A stretch of 64,000 nucleotides of DNA from Pasteurella sp049670895 (GTDB taxonomy: Bacteria; Pseudomonadota; Gammaproteobacteria; Enterobacterales; Pasteurellaceae). Positions 1 through 7,224 of this stretch are shown here, one piece after another. Numbering within the stretch: the first letter of the stretch is position 1; the number at the start of each line of letters is the position of its first letter. The position numbers were made by a program, and so were the translations under genes. Below the pieces are notes generated by a model, which ran no database searches, was not told the DNA's origin, and worked only from the letters and a program-made list of their open reading frames with translations. Location: assembly GCF_049670895.1 (NCBI RefSeq), contig NZ_CP187170.1; one strand, 5' to 3'.

Positions 1-13
1 TCTAGGATAATAT

Positions 14-598
14 ATGCAACAAATCAAGATTTCAGAGGCGGCTCAAGCACATTTCCGTCGTTTGCTAGATCAACAAGAAGAAGGCACCAATATTCGTATT
101 TTCGTGGTCAACCCAGGTTCGCCAAATGCAGAGTGTGGTGTGTCATATTGCCCAGCCAATGCGGTGGAAGCTACCGATACCGAAATGAAATATGCCACCT
201 TTTCCGCATTTGTTGATGAAATCAGTTTACCTTTTTTAGACGAAGCTGAAATTGATTATGTCACCGAAGAATTGGGTGCACAGCTTACCTTAAAAGCCCC
301 GAATGCGAAAATGCGTAAAGTGGCAGATGATGCCCCATTAATTGAGCGTGTTGAATATGTGATTCAAACACAAATCAACCCACAATTAGCCAGCCACGGT
401 GGGAAAATCACCTTAATTGAAATTACCGAAGACGGTGAGGCAATTTTACAATTTGGCGGTGGCTGTAACGGTTGTTCAATGGTGGATGTAACCTTAAAAG
501 ACGGTATTGAAAAACAACTGTTAAGCTTGTTCCCAAATGAATTAAAAGGGGCGAAAGACGTGACCGAACACCAACGTGGTGAACATTCTTACTATTAA
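14..598 (+). CDS. nfuA: Fe-S biogenesis protein NfuA
   Basis: NfuA is a cytosolic carrier that receives Fe-S clusters and passes them to apo-proteins, especially under oxidative stress or iron limitation. The 194 residues show the two-domain layout of the family: a degenerate A-type (IscA-like) domain over about residues 1-100, and a C-terminal NifU-like domain whose GGCNGCS motif places the cluster-binding cysteines at 151 and 154. The length is close to that of E. coli NfuA. The ATG follows AGGATAAT, a serviceable ribosome site. A strong hairpin terminator follows at 644-676, so the gene ends its transcript. The upstream neighbour lies outside the window. Confidence 0.96.
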   Translation: MQQIKISEAAQAHFRRLLDQQEEGTNIRIFVVNPGSPNAECGVSYCPANAVEATDTEMKYATFSAFVDEISLPFLDEAEIDYVTEELGAQLTLKAPNAKMRKVADDAPLIERVEYVIQTQINPQLASHGGKITLIEITEDGEAILQFGGGCNGCSMVDVTLKDGIEKQLLSLFPNELKGAKDVTEHQRGEHSYY

Positions 599-643
599 TG
601 CCATGGCATAAAGGCAAAAAATCATAGCCGCACAGGCATAAAG

Positions 644-676
644 CAAGGCGAACTTCGAGTTCGCCTTGTTGATTTT
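644..676 (+). terminator. Rho-independent terminator after nfuA
   Basis: An AAGGCGAACT / AGTTCGCCTT stem closes on a short TCG-containing loop and is followed by TTGATTTTT. It lies between the convergent nfuA and gabD-like genes. Confidence 0.8.
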
Positions 677-753
677 TAGGGGGAATGCACAAAACTTTTT
701 TAAAATGCCCCGCACTTTTGTTGAATGCCAAGGTGCCTAACAAGGCTGTTTTT

Positions 754-2202
754 TCATGAGGCTTTTAAGCAAAGGTATTTCATTTCTAAAAATTCTTCAA
801 TGCCATAACGTGAGCCTTCACGGCCTAAGCCCGATTCTTTGATTCCACCAAAAGGTGCCACTTCGTTGCTGATTAAGCCTTCATTAATGCCGACCATGCC
901 ATATTCTAAGGCATCGGACACACGCCAAATACGGGCGATGTCTTGCGTGTAAAGGTAGGACGCTAAACCAAACTCGGTGTCATTTGCCATTTCTACCACC
1001 TGTTCTTCCGTCTCAAATTTAAACAGCGGTGCCAATGGAGCAAAGGTTTCTTCTTTTGCCACTAACATATGGTGTGTTACATCACACAACACGGTGGGCT
1101 GGAAGAACGTGCCTCCCCGTGCGTGGCGTTGCCCCCCAACCATTAACCTTGCCCCTTTAGCCGTGGCATCTTCAATATGTTGTTGGATTTTTTGCACCGC
1201 ACTTTCACTGATTAATGGCCCCATATTCACCCCATCTTCATTGGCACTGCCCACTTTCAAACGAGCCACTTCTGCACAGAATTGTTCAACAAAACGTTCA
1301 TCAATGCCAGATTGGACATAAATGCGGTTGGTGCAAACGCAAGTTTGTCCGCTGTTACGGAATTTTGAGGCTAAAATGCCGTCAATCGCTTTATTCAGAT
1401 CGGCATCATCAAACACAATGGACGGGGCATTGCCGCCAAGCTCAAGGGAGAGTTTTTTCACCGTATTTGCAGATTGTGCCATGAGCTGTTTCCCTACTCG
1501 AGTCGAACCCGTAAAGGTGAGTTTGCGGACGATAGGACTGTCGGTAAGTGCTTGCCCCACCTCAATGGCTTGGGTGGTGGTGATGACATTCAATATCCCC
1601 GCAGGTACGCCAGCTTGGTGAGCCAGTTCTGCCAAGGCTAAGGCAGAAAGTGGGGTTTCATGTGCAGGTTTGAGCACCATCGCACAACCTGCAGCAAGGG
1701 CGGGGGCAGCCTTGCGGGTGATCATGGCATGTGGAAAATTCCATGGGGTGATCGCAGCAACCACGCCCACTGCTTGTTTGATCACAAATAAACGCTGATC
1801 GGCATGATTCGCTGGGAGAACATCGCCATAAATCCGTTTGGCTTCTTCGGCAAACCATTCAATAAAACTGGCACCATACTGAATTTCGCTACGGCTTTCG
1901 TGAATCGGCTTGCCTTGTTCAAGGCTTAAAATTTGGGCTAATTGTTCTTGGTGTTCTTGCACCAGTTCGTACCAACGTCGCAAAATGGCGGCACGGACTT
2001 TGGGAGCGGTTTTCTGCCAGCTTTTTTGGGCATTTGCCGCACATTCAATGGCGTAGTGGGCATCTTGTGCGTTTAAATCAGGTAAGTGGCAAATCACATC
2101 GCCCGTGGCGGGGTTGATTACCTCAAAGGTTTTGTGATCGTTGGCGTTTACATATTCGCCGTTAATGTAGGCGTGGGGTTTGAGTAGAGAAAAGGGTTGC
2201 AT
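754..2202 (-). CDS. gabD: NAD(P)-dependent succinate-semialdehyde dehydrogenase (GabD-like)
   Basis: Aldehyde dehydrogenase superfamily enzyme that oxidises succinate semialdehyde to succinate in the cytosol. The general base lies in LELGGNAP (Glu254) and the catalytic cysteine in GQTCVC (Cys288). The FTGSTRVG cofactor-binding motif is also present. I chose the ATG at 2202: GGGAGG lies 5 nt upstream and the product is then 482 residues, the length of E. coli GabD. A longer TTG-initiated reading frame to 2214 would run through that ribosome site. The gene is divergent from the flavin reductase gene at 2455. Substrate assignment rests on family resemblance, and other semialdehydes are possible. 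Confidence 0.88.
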   Translation of the reverse strand: MQPFSLLKPHAYINGEYVNANDHKTFEVINPATGDVICHLPDLNAQDAHYAIECAANAQKSWQKTAPKVRAAILRRWYELVQEHQEQLAQILSLEQGKPIHESRSEIQYGASFIEWFAEEAKRIYGDVLPANHADQRLFVIKQAVGVVAAITPWNFPHAMITRKAAPALAAGCAMVLKPAHETPLSALALAELAHQAGVPAGILNVITTTQAIEVGQALTDSPIVRKLTFTGSTRVGKQLMAQSANTVKKLSLELGGNAPSIVFDDADLNKAIDGILASKFRNSGQTCVCTNRIYVQSGIDERFVEQFCAEVARLKVGSANEDGVNMGPLISESAVQKIQQHIEDATAKGARLMVGGQRHARGGTFFQPTVLCDVTHHMLVAKEETFAPLAPLFKFETEEQVVEMANDTEFGLASYLYTQDIARIWRVSDALEYGMVGINEGLISNEVAPFGGIKESGLGREGSRYGIEEFLEMKYLCLKAS

Positions 2203-2454
2203 TGGACCTCCCAACCAGTAAAAGAATCAAGATGAAAAGGGGATTTCGCTTTTCATGGCTCGGCATTGTACGCCTCAAGGCAATAAATTGCATGAAAATC
2301 CCCGCAGAATGACTCGCAAGCTGGGCGTTTGCCTCATTTTTGTGTCTTTTTTCGAGCCTTCCTCAAAAGAAAAGGGATTTATGCTATTATTTGTTAAAGA
2401 AATGTTTCCAGAAATGAACAATGCAATCAAACCACAATATTAAGGATAATCAAT

Positions 2455-2961
2455 ATGCTTACGCCTATTCAGCAGCATTTTCGTGATGCGATGGCAAAAC
2501 TTGCAGCCGGGGTCAATATTTTAACCACCAATGGTCAGGCGGGTAAATGCGGGCTAACTGCCACGGCGGTGTGTTCTGTGACGGATAGCCCGCCGACATT
2601 GATGGCTTGTATTAATCGTGAAAGTCAAATGAATGCCGTGTTCAAAAAGAACAAACGGCTTTGTGTCAATATTCTGCATGCGAATCAAGTGGATCTTGCT
2701 CAGCACTTTGCGGGATTTCGTGAAAGTTGTATGGACGAACGCTTTGAGTGGGATATTTGGCATACGCCGACTGATCCGTATTCGCCCCCTTGTTTAAAAG
2801 AGGCACTTGCCAATTTGAGTGGGAACGTGGTTGAGGTGCAAGAAATTGGCACACACTCTGTGTTTTTGGTGGAATTGGATCAGATTCAGATCAATGCATT
2901 TGAGGCAGAAAATGCCCCTTCATTAGTGTATTTTGCCCGTGAATTTCATCAAGTGGGCTAG
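2455..2961 (+). CDS. HpaC-like flavin reductase domain protein
   Basis: The 168-residue product belongs to the flavin reductase-like family, which uses NAD(P)H to reduce FMN or FAD for a partner monooxygenase. Family features visible are the N-terminal AMAKLAAGVNILTT stretch, the GLTATAVCSVTDSPPTLMACIN flavin-binding region (about residues 35-57), and VNILHANQ further on. It most resembles HpaC, the small component of 4-hydroxyphenylacetate 3-monooxygenase (about 170 residues in E. coli). No HpaB-type oxygenase gene is adjacent, so the partner is unknown. AAGGATAATCAAT precedes the ATG. The reading frame stays open for 49 codons past the TAG (see the structured region at 2962-3111). Confidence 0.82.
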   Translation: MLTPIQQHFRDAMAKLAAGVNILTTNGQAGKCGLTATAVCSVTDSPPTLMACINRESQMNAVFKKNKRLCVNILHANQVDLAQHFAGFRESCMDERFEWDIWHTPTDPYSPPCLKEALANLSGNVVEVQEIGTHSVFLVELDQIQINAFEAENAPSLVYFAREFHQVG

Positions 2962-3111
2962 TTTGTCACCGCTTCAATTAAAAAGTGCGGTGGGTTTTCC
3001 GCCAGTTTTGTGACAAAAAGGGCAGCTGAGATGGTTGAGCAAATACCATGCGTGAGGAATCAAGGCTGCCCGATTTCCTTCATCATCAAACGCTATCAAG
3101 ATTTAGCCTAA
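2962..3111. other. Structured intergenic stretch; candidate minus-strand terminator or small RNA
   Basis: GGGCAGC at 3020-3026 pairs exactly with GCTGCCC at 3065-3071. A nested ATGGT/ACCAT hairpin lies at 3031-3035 and 3045-3049. On the minus strand the stem is followed directly by TTTTT, the shape of an intrinsic terminator, but no annotated minus-strand gene lies upstream of it. In the flavin reductase frame the plus strand is open from 2962 to the TAA at 3109-3111. An exact uptake sequence is at 2983-2991. No known riboswitch consensus was recognised. Confidence 0.35.
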
Positions 3112-3162
3112 GCCGAATCTGTGTTAAAATCCTCGCCACTTTTTTCTTTACAATCAAATATT

Positions 3163-3639
3163 ATGCTAGATATTGTGTTATATGAGCCTGAAATTCCACA
3201 AAATACAGGCAATATTATTCGTTTATGTGCGAATACGGGGTTTCGTCTTCACTTAATTGAACCGCTAGGTTTTACATGGGAAGATAAAAAATTACGTCGT
3301 TCTGGTTTGGATTACCATGAATTTGCTGACATTAAACGCCATAAAACCTTTGAGGCTTTTTTAGCCGCTGAACAGCCAAAACGTCTGTTCGCCTTAACCA
3401 CCAAAGGGTCACCCGCACACAGCCAAGTGCAGTTTGAATTGGGCGATTATTTGATGTTTGGTCCTGAAAGTCGTGGCATTCCGATGTCGATTTTAGACAG
3501 CCTACCCATGGCACAAAAAATCCGCATTCCGATGGTAGAAAACAGCCGCAGTATGAATTTATCCAATTCTGTGGCGGTGGCAGTGTATGAAGCGTGGCGT
3601 CAATTAGGTTACGGTGGTGCGGTGAATTTAATGCGTTAA
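3163..3639 (+). CDS. trmL: tRNA (cytidine(34)-2'-O)-methyltransferase TrmL
   Basis: SPOUT-class methyltransferase (YibK) that 2'-O-methylates the wobble base of two tRNA-Leu isoacceptors. The protein shows the family N-terminus MLDIVLYEPEIPQNTGNI and the C-terminal trefoil-knot motifs: FGPESRGIP, KIRIPM and SMNLSNSVAVAVYEAWRQ, which bind S-adenosylmethionine. I place the start at the ATG at 3163, giving 158 residues like the E. coli protein. The longer GTG frame from 3121 adds 14 residues with no family counterpart. The ribosome site is weak. A bidirectional terminator follows at 3689-3716. Confidence 0.93.
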   Translation: MLDIVLYEPEIPQNTGNIIRLCANTGFRLHLIEPLGFTWEDKKLRRSGLDYHEFADIKRHKTFEAFLAAEQPKRLFALTTKGSPAHSQVQFELGDYLMFGPESRGIPMSILDSLPMAQKIRIPMVENSRSMNLSNSVAVAVYEAWRQLGYGGAVNLMR

Positions 3640-3688
3640 AACTTCATCAAAAATCACCGCACTTTGTTTATGCAACAGAGAAAAGAGG

Positions 3689-3716
3689 AAAAGGTCGCTT
3701 GAAGGCGACCTTTTGC
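3689..3716. terminator. Bidirectional terminator between trmL and the DUF535 gene
   Basis: A perfect 10-bp stem AAAAGGTCGC / GCGACCTTTT closes on a 6-nt loop. A-rich and T-rich flanks serve both convergent genes. Confidence 0.8.
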
Positions 3717-3726
3717 ATTGATGGGC

Positions 3727-4596
3727 TTAAGTGTGCAAAATCTGATGCATCTTCTCTTGCAACTGTTCCAGCATGGCATAACGTTTGCGATACATGGAGC
3801 GTTTATTGCTCGGAATGCTGTCCATGTCTTTCATGGCAAATTGCACAGGCAATTCCCAATAGTCTTTTAACTCACCCGCTGACTCGGCAAAAATCGCATC
3901 ATAATCCACTACATAACGCTTACTTTGCACCAAGCGAGATTTGTTTTGATATTTATGCGGAATGCCGAGCAATTTTTCATAGCCTAAGCATTGTGTAAGG
4001 GCTTTCATGGCTTCCACCATTAAATAGGCAGGGCGTAAACCATGGCATTTTTTCGTCAGCAATTTCACCAAATCTTTTGAGCCTTCAAAGTTCGGCCCTT
4101 GAATTACAGCAATTAATAAGGCTTGTTCTACTTTACCAAAGGTTAATAAATAGATAAGTTGGTTGGTTGGCTTATAACGTAATTCTAACGCCCAATAACC
4201 TTCCATTGCCTGATGATAGTTTAAGCAAAGATAAAGCTCGAAATCTTCAATCACTTCACCGAAACACATTTCTTTTTCCCACAACTGAGGCAAATTAAGT
4301 GCGGTCAATTTTTCGGGTAAAAAAAGCAAGTTGTCGCAAATAGCATCGAAACGTTGTTTTGTACTAAAACGTTTATCTAAAAAACGGTGTGCTAACGGGT
4401 AGCTAAAGCTCGGGCGTTGATTAAGCAAATCCGCTAACTTATTGTGTTGATTAATAAATTGTTCAAATCGCTTAATATTGCCGTAGTGTAAGAGTGAACG
4501 TAAATGAAAACGGAACCGTTTTAATCGGTAAGATTTTTTGCCTTGATCGGGATATAAAAGAATGGGATCAGGCCATTGATATAATTTATTAGGCAT
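3727..4596 (-). CDS. DUF535 (VirK/YbjX family) protein
   Basis: The 289-residue product resembles the DUF535 family, which includes E. coli YbjX and Shigella VirK. Supporting features are the FHLRSLLHYGNIKRF segment near residue 35, the central beta-rich block with LRYKPTNQLIYLLTFG (about residues 140-155), an IQGPNFEGSKDLVKLLTKKCHGLRPAYLMVEAM stretch in short runs, and a C-terminal YRKRYAMLEQL. No signal peptide or membrane segment is evident, so it is probably cytoplasmic. Its biochemical function is unknown; VirK homologues have been linked to surface-protein localisation and peptide resistance. An exact uptake sequence lies inside the gene at 4297-4305. Assignment is from sequence memory. 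Confidence 0.7.
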   Translation of the reverse strand: MPNKLYQWPDPILLYPDQGKKSYRLKRFRFHLRSLLHYGNIKRFEQFINQHNKLADLLNQRPSFSYPLAHRFLDKRFSTKQRFDAICDNLLFLPEKLTALNLPQLWEKEMCFGEVIEDFELYLCLNYHQAMEGYWALELRYKPTNQLIYLLTFGKVEQALLIAVIQGPNFEGSKDLVKLLTKKCHGLRPAYLMVEAMKALTQCLGYEKLLGIPHKYQNKSRLVQSKRYVVDYDAIFAESAGELKDYWELPVQFAMKDMDSIPSNKRSMYRKRYAMLEQLQEKMHQILHT

Positions 4597-4706
4597 AAAA
4601 TTTCGCTTGTTTAGAACAAAGAGGCATTATTTTCGCATAAATTCAGCACTTTTTCATTTTTTTATATCAGGTTATAGGGTATTCTAGGCACCCTAAAGGA
4701 GTCTTT

Positions 4707-5324
4707 ATGTCTGACATTAAACTGAATTATCACAAAACCCATTTTCTCACCAGTGCACCGAATATCCGTGCGTTGCCTGAAGACAACGGGATTGAAATCG
4801 CCTTTGCAGGGCGTTCAAATGCGGGCAAATCCACCGCATTGAATGCACTGACCAATCAAAAAAGCTTAGCCCGCACGTCCAAAACACCAGGGCGTACCCA
4901 ACTTATCAACCTCTTTGAAGTGGAACCCCAATGTAAATTAGTGGATTTACCCGGTTATGGTTATGCGGCGGTGCCAGAACAAATGAAAATCCAATGGCAA
5001 AAAGCCTTGGGGGAATATTTGCAAAAACGGGAATGTTTAGCCGGTGTCGTGGTGTTAATGGATATCCGCCACCCGTTGAAAGACCTTGATCAACAAATGA
5101 TTGAATGGGCAGTATCGGCGAATTTGCCTGTGCTCTTGTTGCTCACCAAAGCGGATAAATTAAGCCAAAGTGCCCGATCAAAACAAGTGAAAATGGTGCG
5201 TGAGGCGATTTTGCCTTTCCAAGGTGATGTGCAAGTGGAGGCCTTTTCCGCATTAAACAAAATTGGCATCGAGCGTTTATCGGCGAAATTAGACAGTTGG
5301 TTTGCCCCACTTTTCGCTGAATAA
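4707..5324 (+). CDS. engB: Ribosome biogenesis GTPase EngB (YihA/YsxC)
   Basis: Essential GTPase of the TrmE-Era-EngA-like class that acts in assembly of the large ribosomal subunit. Visible motifs: G1 GRSNAGKS (about residues 36-43), the TSKTPGRTQ switch I segment (G2), G3 DLPGYGYA (about 80-87), and G4 LTKAD (about 146-150). The length of 205 matches the family. AAAGGAG sits 8 nt before the ATG. The gene directly precedes comM, the same neighbour pair as in H. influenzae from memory. A hairpin made of inverted uptake-like sequences follows the stop codon. Confidence 0.95.
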   Translation: MSDIKLNYHKTHFLTSAPNIRALPEDNGIEIAFAGRSNAGKSTALNALTNQKSLARTSKTPGRTQLINLFEVEPQCKLVDLPGYGYAAVPEQMKIQWQKALGEYLQKRECLAGVVVLMDIRHPLKDLDQQMIEWAVSANLPVLLLLTKADKLSQSARSKQVKMVREAILPFQGDVQVEAFSALNKIGIERLSAKLDSWFAPLFAE

Positions 5325-5335
5325 TTGATTATTTT

Positions 5336-5351
5336 TGCGATCCCGATCGAA
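5336..5351 (+). promoter_or_regulatory. CRP-S (Sxy-dependent CRP) site for comM
   Basis: The core reads TGCGA-N6-TCGAA, flanked by T-rich sequence on the left and A-rich on the right. This is the competence-type CRP-S pattern, with C at the position where ordinary CRP sites have T. Its centre is 47.5 bp upstream of a TATATT -10 (5391-5396), which suits class I activation near -60. No good -35 is present. comM is a CRP-S-controlled gene in H. influenzae. Confidence 0.75.
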
Positions 5352-5391
5352 AAAAAGTGCGAAATTCATGCAAAATGAACCGCACTTTTTT
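5349..5391 (+). terminator. Inverted uptake-sequence hairpin between engB and comM
   Basis: AAAAAAGTGCG pairs with CGCACTTTTTT across a 19-nt AT-rich loop. The right arm holds an exact uptake sequence (5379-5387); the left arm differs at its end. It can terminate engB transcripts, and it occupies the DNA between the CRP-S site and the comM -10. Confidence 0.65.
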
Positions 5392-5431
5392 ATATTCCGT
5401 CAGTTAATCCCATTTACTTACGGAGTAAAAT

Positions 5432-6961
5432 ATGTCTCTCGCCATTGTTTACAGTCGAGCCTCCATGGGCGTACAAGCCCCTTTAGTGACGATTGAAGTG
5501 CATCTTAGTCAAGGCAAACCGGGCTTTACCCTTGTGGGGTTACCTGAAAAAACGGTGAAAGAAGCACAAGATCGGGTACGCAGTGCTTTGTTGAATGCGC
5601 AGTTTAAATACCCTGCCAAACGCATCACAGTTAACCTTGCCCCCGCCGATTTACCCAAAGAAGGCGGACGTTTTGATTTGCCCATTGCCATTGGTATGCT
5701 GGCGGCATCGGGGCAAATTGATCCACAAAAATTACAACAGTTTGAATTTGTGGGTGAATTAGCTTTAACAGGCGATTTACGAGGCGTGCACGGTGTGATT
5801 CCCGCCATTCTTGCTGGTCAAAAAGCCAAACGCCGTTTAATTATTGCTCGCCAAAATGCCAACGAAGCGGCATTAGTGTCGGATCAAGACACTTATTTTG
5901 CTGAACATTTATTAGAAGTGGTCAGTTTCCTCAATGATCGCACAACACTGCCTTTAGCGGCACAGATTTCGCAACACAGCACGGCAAATGCGTTACCAGC
6001 CCAGCAAAAAGATCTCACGGATATTATTGGGCAACAACACGCTAAACGAGCATTAACTATTGCTGCCGCAGGGCAACATAACCTACTCTTTTTAGGTCCA
6101 CCCGGCACAGGAAAAACCATGCTTGCCAGCCGTTTAACGGCTCTTTTGCCTGAAATGACGGACCAAGAAGCCATTGAAACCGCCTCTGTTACCAGCCTTG
6201 TTCACAATGAACTGAATTTTCATAATTGGAAACAACGCCCTTTTCGAGCTCCTCATCACAGTGCATCCTCTCCTGCTTTAGTGGGGGGTGGCACGATCCC
6301 AAAACCAGGCGAAATATCCCTCGCTCACAATGGCGTTTTGTTCCTTGATGAGCTGCCTGAATTTGAACGCAAAGTATTAGATGCCTTACGTCAGCCCCTC
6401 GAAAGTGGCGAAATTATCATTTCACGTGCCAATGCAAAAATTCAATTTCCTGCACGATTTCAATTAATTGCCGCCATGAATCCCAGCCCAACGGGGCATT
6501 ATCAAGGCACACATAACCGCACTTCACCGCAACAAATTATGCGTTACCTAAATCGTCTATCAGGGCCGTTTTTAGATCGCTTTGATTTATCCATTGAAGT
6601 CCCTTTATTGCCTCAAGGGGCATTACAAAATCAAACGGATCGGGGCGAAAGCAGTGCACAAGTGAGAGAAAAAGTGCTCAAAGTGCGAGAAATCCAACTG
6701 GCTCGAGCAGGAAAAATCAACGCCTATTTGACCAGTAAAGAGATTGAGCGAGATTGCAAAATCTGTGATAGCGATGCGATTTTTTTAGAAAAAGCCTTAG
6801 CCAAATTGGGCTTATCTGTGCGTGCTTATCACCGCATTTTAAAAGTGGCACGCACCATTGCGGACCTTAATGGCGAGTCTCAAATTAACCAAAGCCATTT
6901 AGCCGAAGCTTTAGGTTATCGGGCAATGGATAGGCTTTTACAAAAACTCTCAGCTCTGTAA
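5432..6961 (+). CDS. comM: Competence protein ComM, YifB-family AAA+ helicase
   Basis: ComM is a hexameric branch-migration helicase that extends integration of incoming DNA during natural transformation. The 509 residues show a Lon-like N-terminal fold with the GLPEKTVKEAQDRVRSAL stretch (about 36-54), Walker A GPPGTGKT at 222-229, the Mg-chelatase-like motif RPFRAPHHSAS, Walker B GVLFLDELPEF near 300, and a C-terminal SVRAYHRILKVARTIADL helix block. ACGGAG precedes the ATG. Regulation is probably by CRP with Sxy through the site at 5336-5351. An exact uptake sequence lies within the gene at 6516-6524. Confidence 0.95.
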   Translation: MSLAIVYSRASMGVQAPLVTIEVHLSQGKPGFTLVGLPEKTVKEAQDRVRSALLNAQFKYPAKRITVNLAPADLPKEGGRFDLPIAIGMLAASGQIDPQKLQQFEFVGELALTGDLRGVHGVIPAILAGQKAKRRLIIARQNANEAALVSDQDTYFAEHLLEVVSFLNDRTTLPLAAQISQHSTANALPAQQKDLTDIIGQQHAKRALTIAAAGQHNLLFLGPPGTGKTMLASRLTALLPEMTDQEAIETASVTSLVHNELNFHNWKQRPFRAPHHSASSPALVGGGTIPKPGEISLAHNGVLFLDELPEFERKVLDALRQPLESGEIIISRANAKIQFPARFQLIAAMNPSPTGHYQGTHNRTSPQQIMRYLNRLSGPFLDRFDLSIEVPLLPQGALQNQTDRGESSAQVREKVLKVREIQLARAGKINAYLTSKEIERDCKICDSDAIFLEKALAKLGLSVRAYHRILKVARTIADLNGESQINQSHLAEALGYRAMDRLLQKLSAL

Positions 6962-7144
6962 TCCTTTTGCTGTAAAACGGTTGTAAAGGTTTTCAACAGG
7001 CAGTAGACGTTTTCTGTCACGGGGTGTGATATTGCCAAAATGAGCGTAACCTCTTTAAAAACCTGATCATTTTTGTTTTTTGCCTAAGAAAGACAAAGAC
7101 GTTTCTTTTAAGAAAAAAATGCAAAAATTTATTTAGATGAGTTT

Positions 7145-7163
7145 GATAATGATTATTAATTGC
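7145..7163 (+). promoter_or_regulatory. Fur box upstream of the TonB receptor gene
   Basis: The 19-mer beginning GATAATGAT matches the Fur consensus at 14 of 19 positions by my alignment, and further GATAAT-like hexamers continue downstream to about 7175. It lies about 70 bp before the receptor start, so iron repression is likely. Confidence 0.65.
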
Positions 7164-7224
7164 ATTATTATTTTCGGATTCTCAACATTTTTTGAAAAAT
7201 TCTACCTTTAAAGGAAACGATGAC

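Noticed and set aside
2255..2443. 62-codon plus-strand frame between the gabD-like gene and the flavin reductase gene
   Set aside because: No ribosome site, no recognisable motif, and it lies in the shared promoter region. Composition is not coding-like.
3020..3071. Thiamine riboswitch, suggested by a CTGAGA-like match
   Set aside because: The rest of the TPP core is absent, and the downstream gene trmL has no link to thiamine.
3594..3998. 134-codon plus-strand frame overlapping trmL and the DUF535 gene
   Set aside because: It crosses a bidirectional terminator and lies antisense to a better supported gene.
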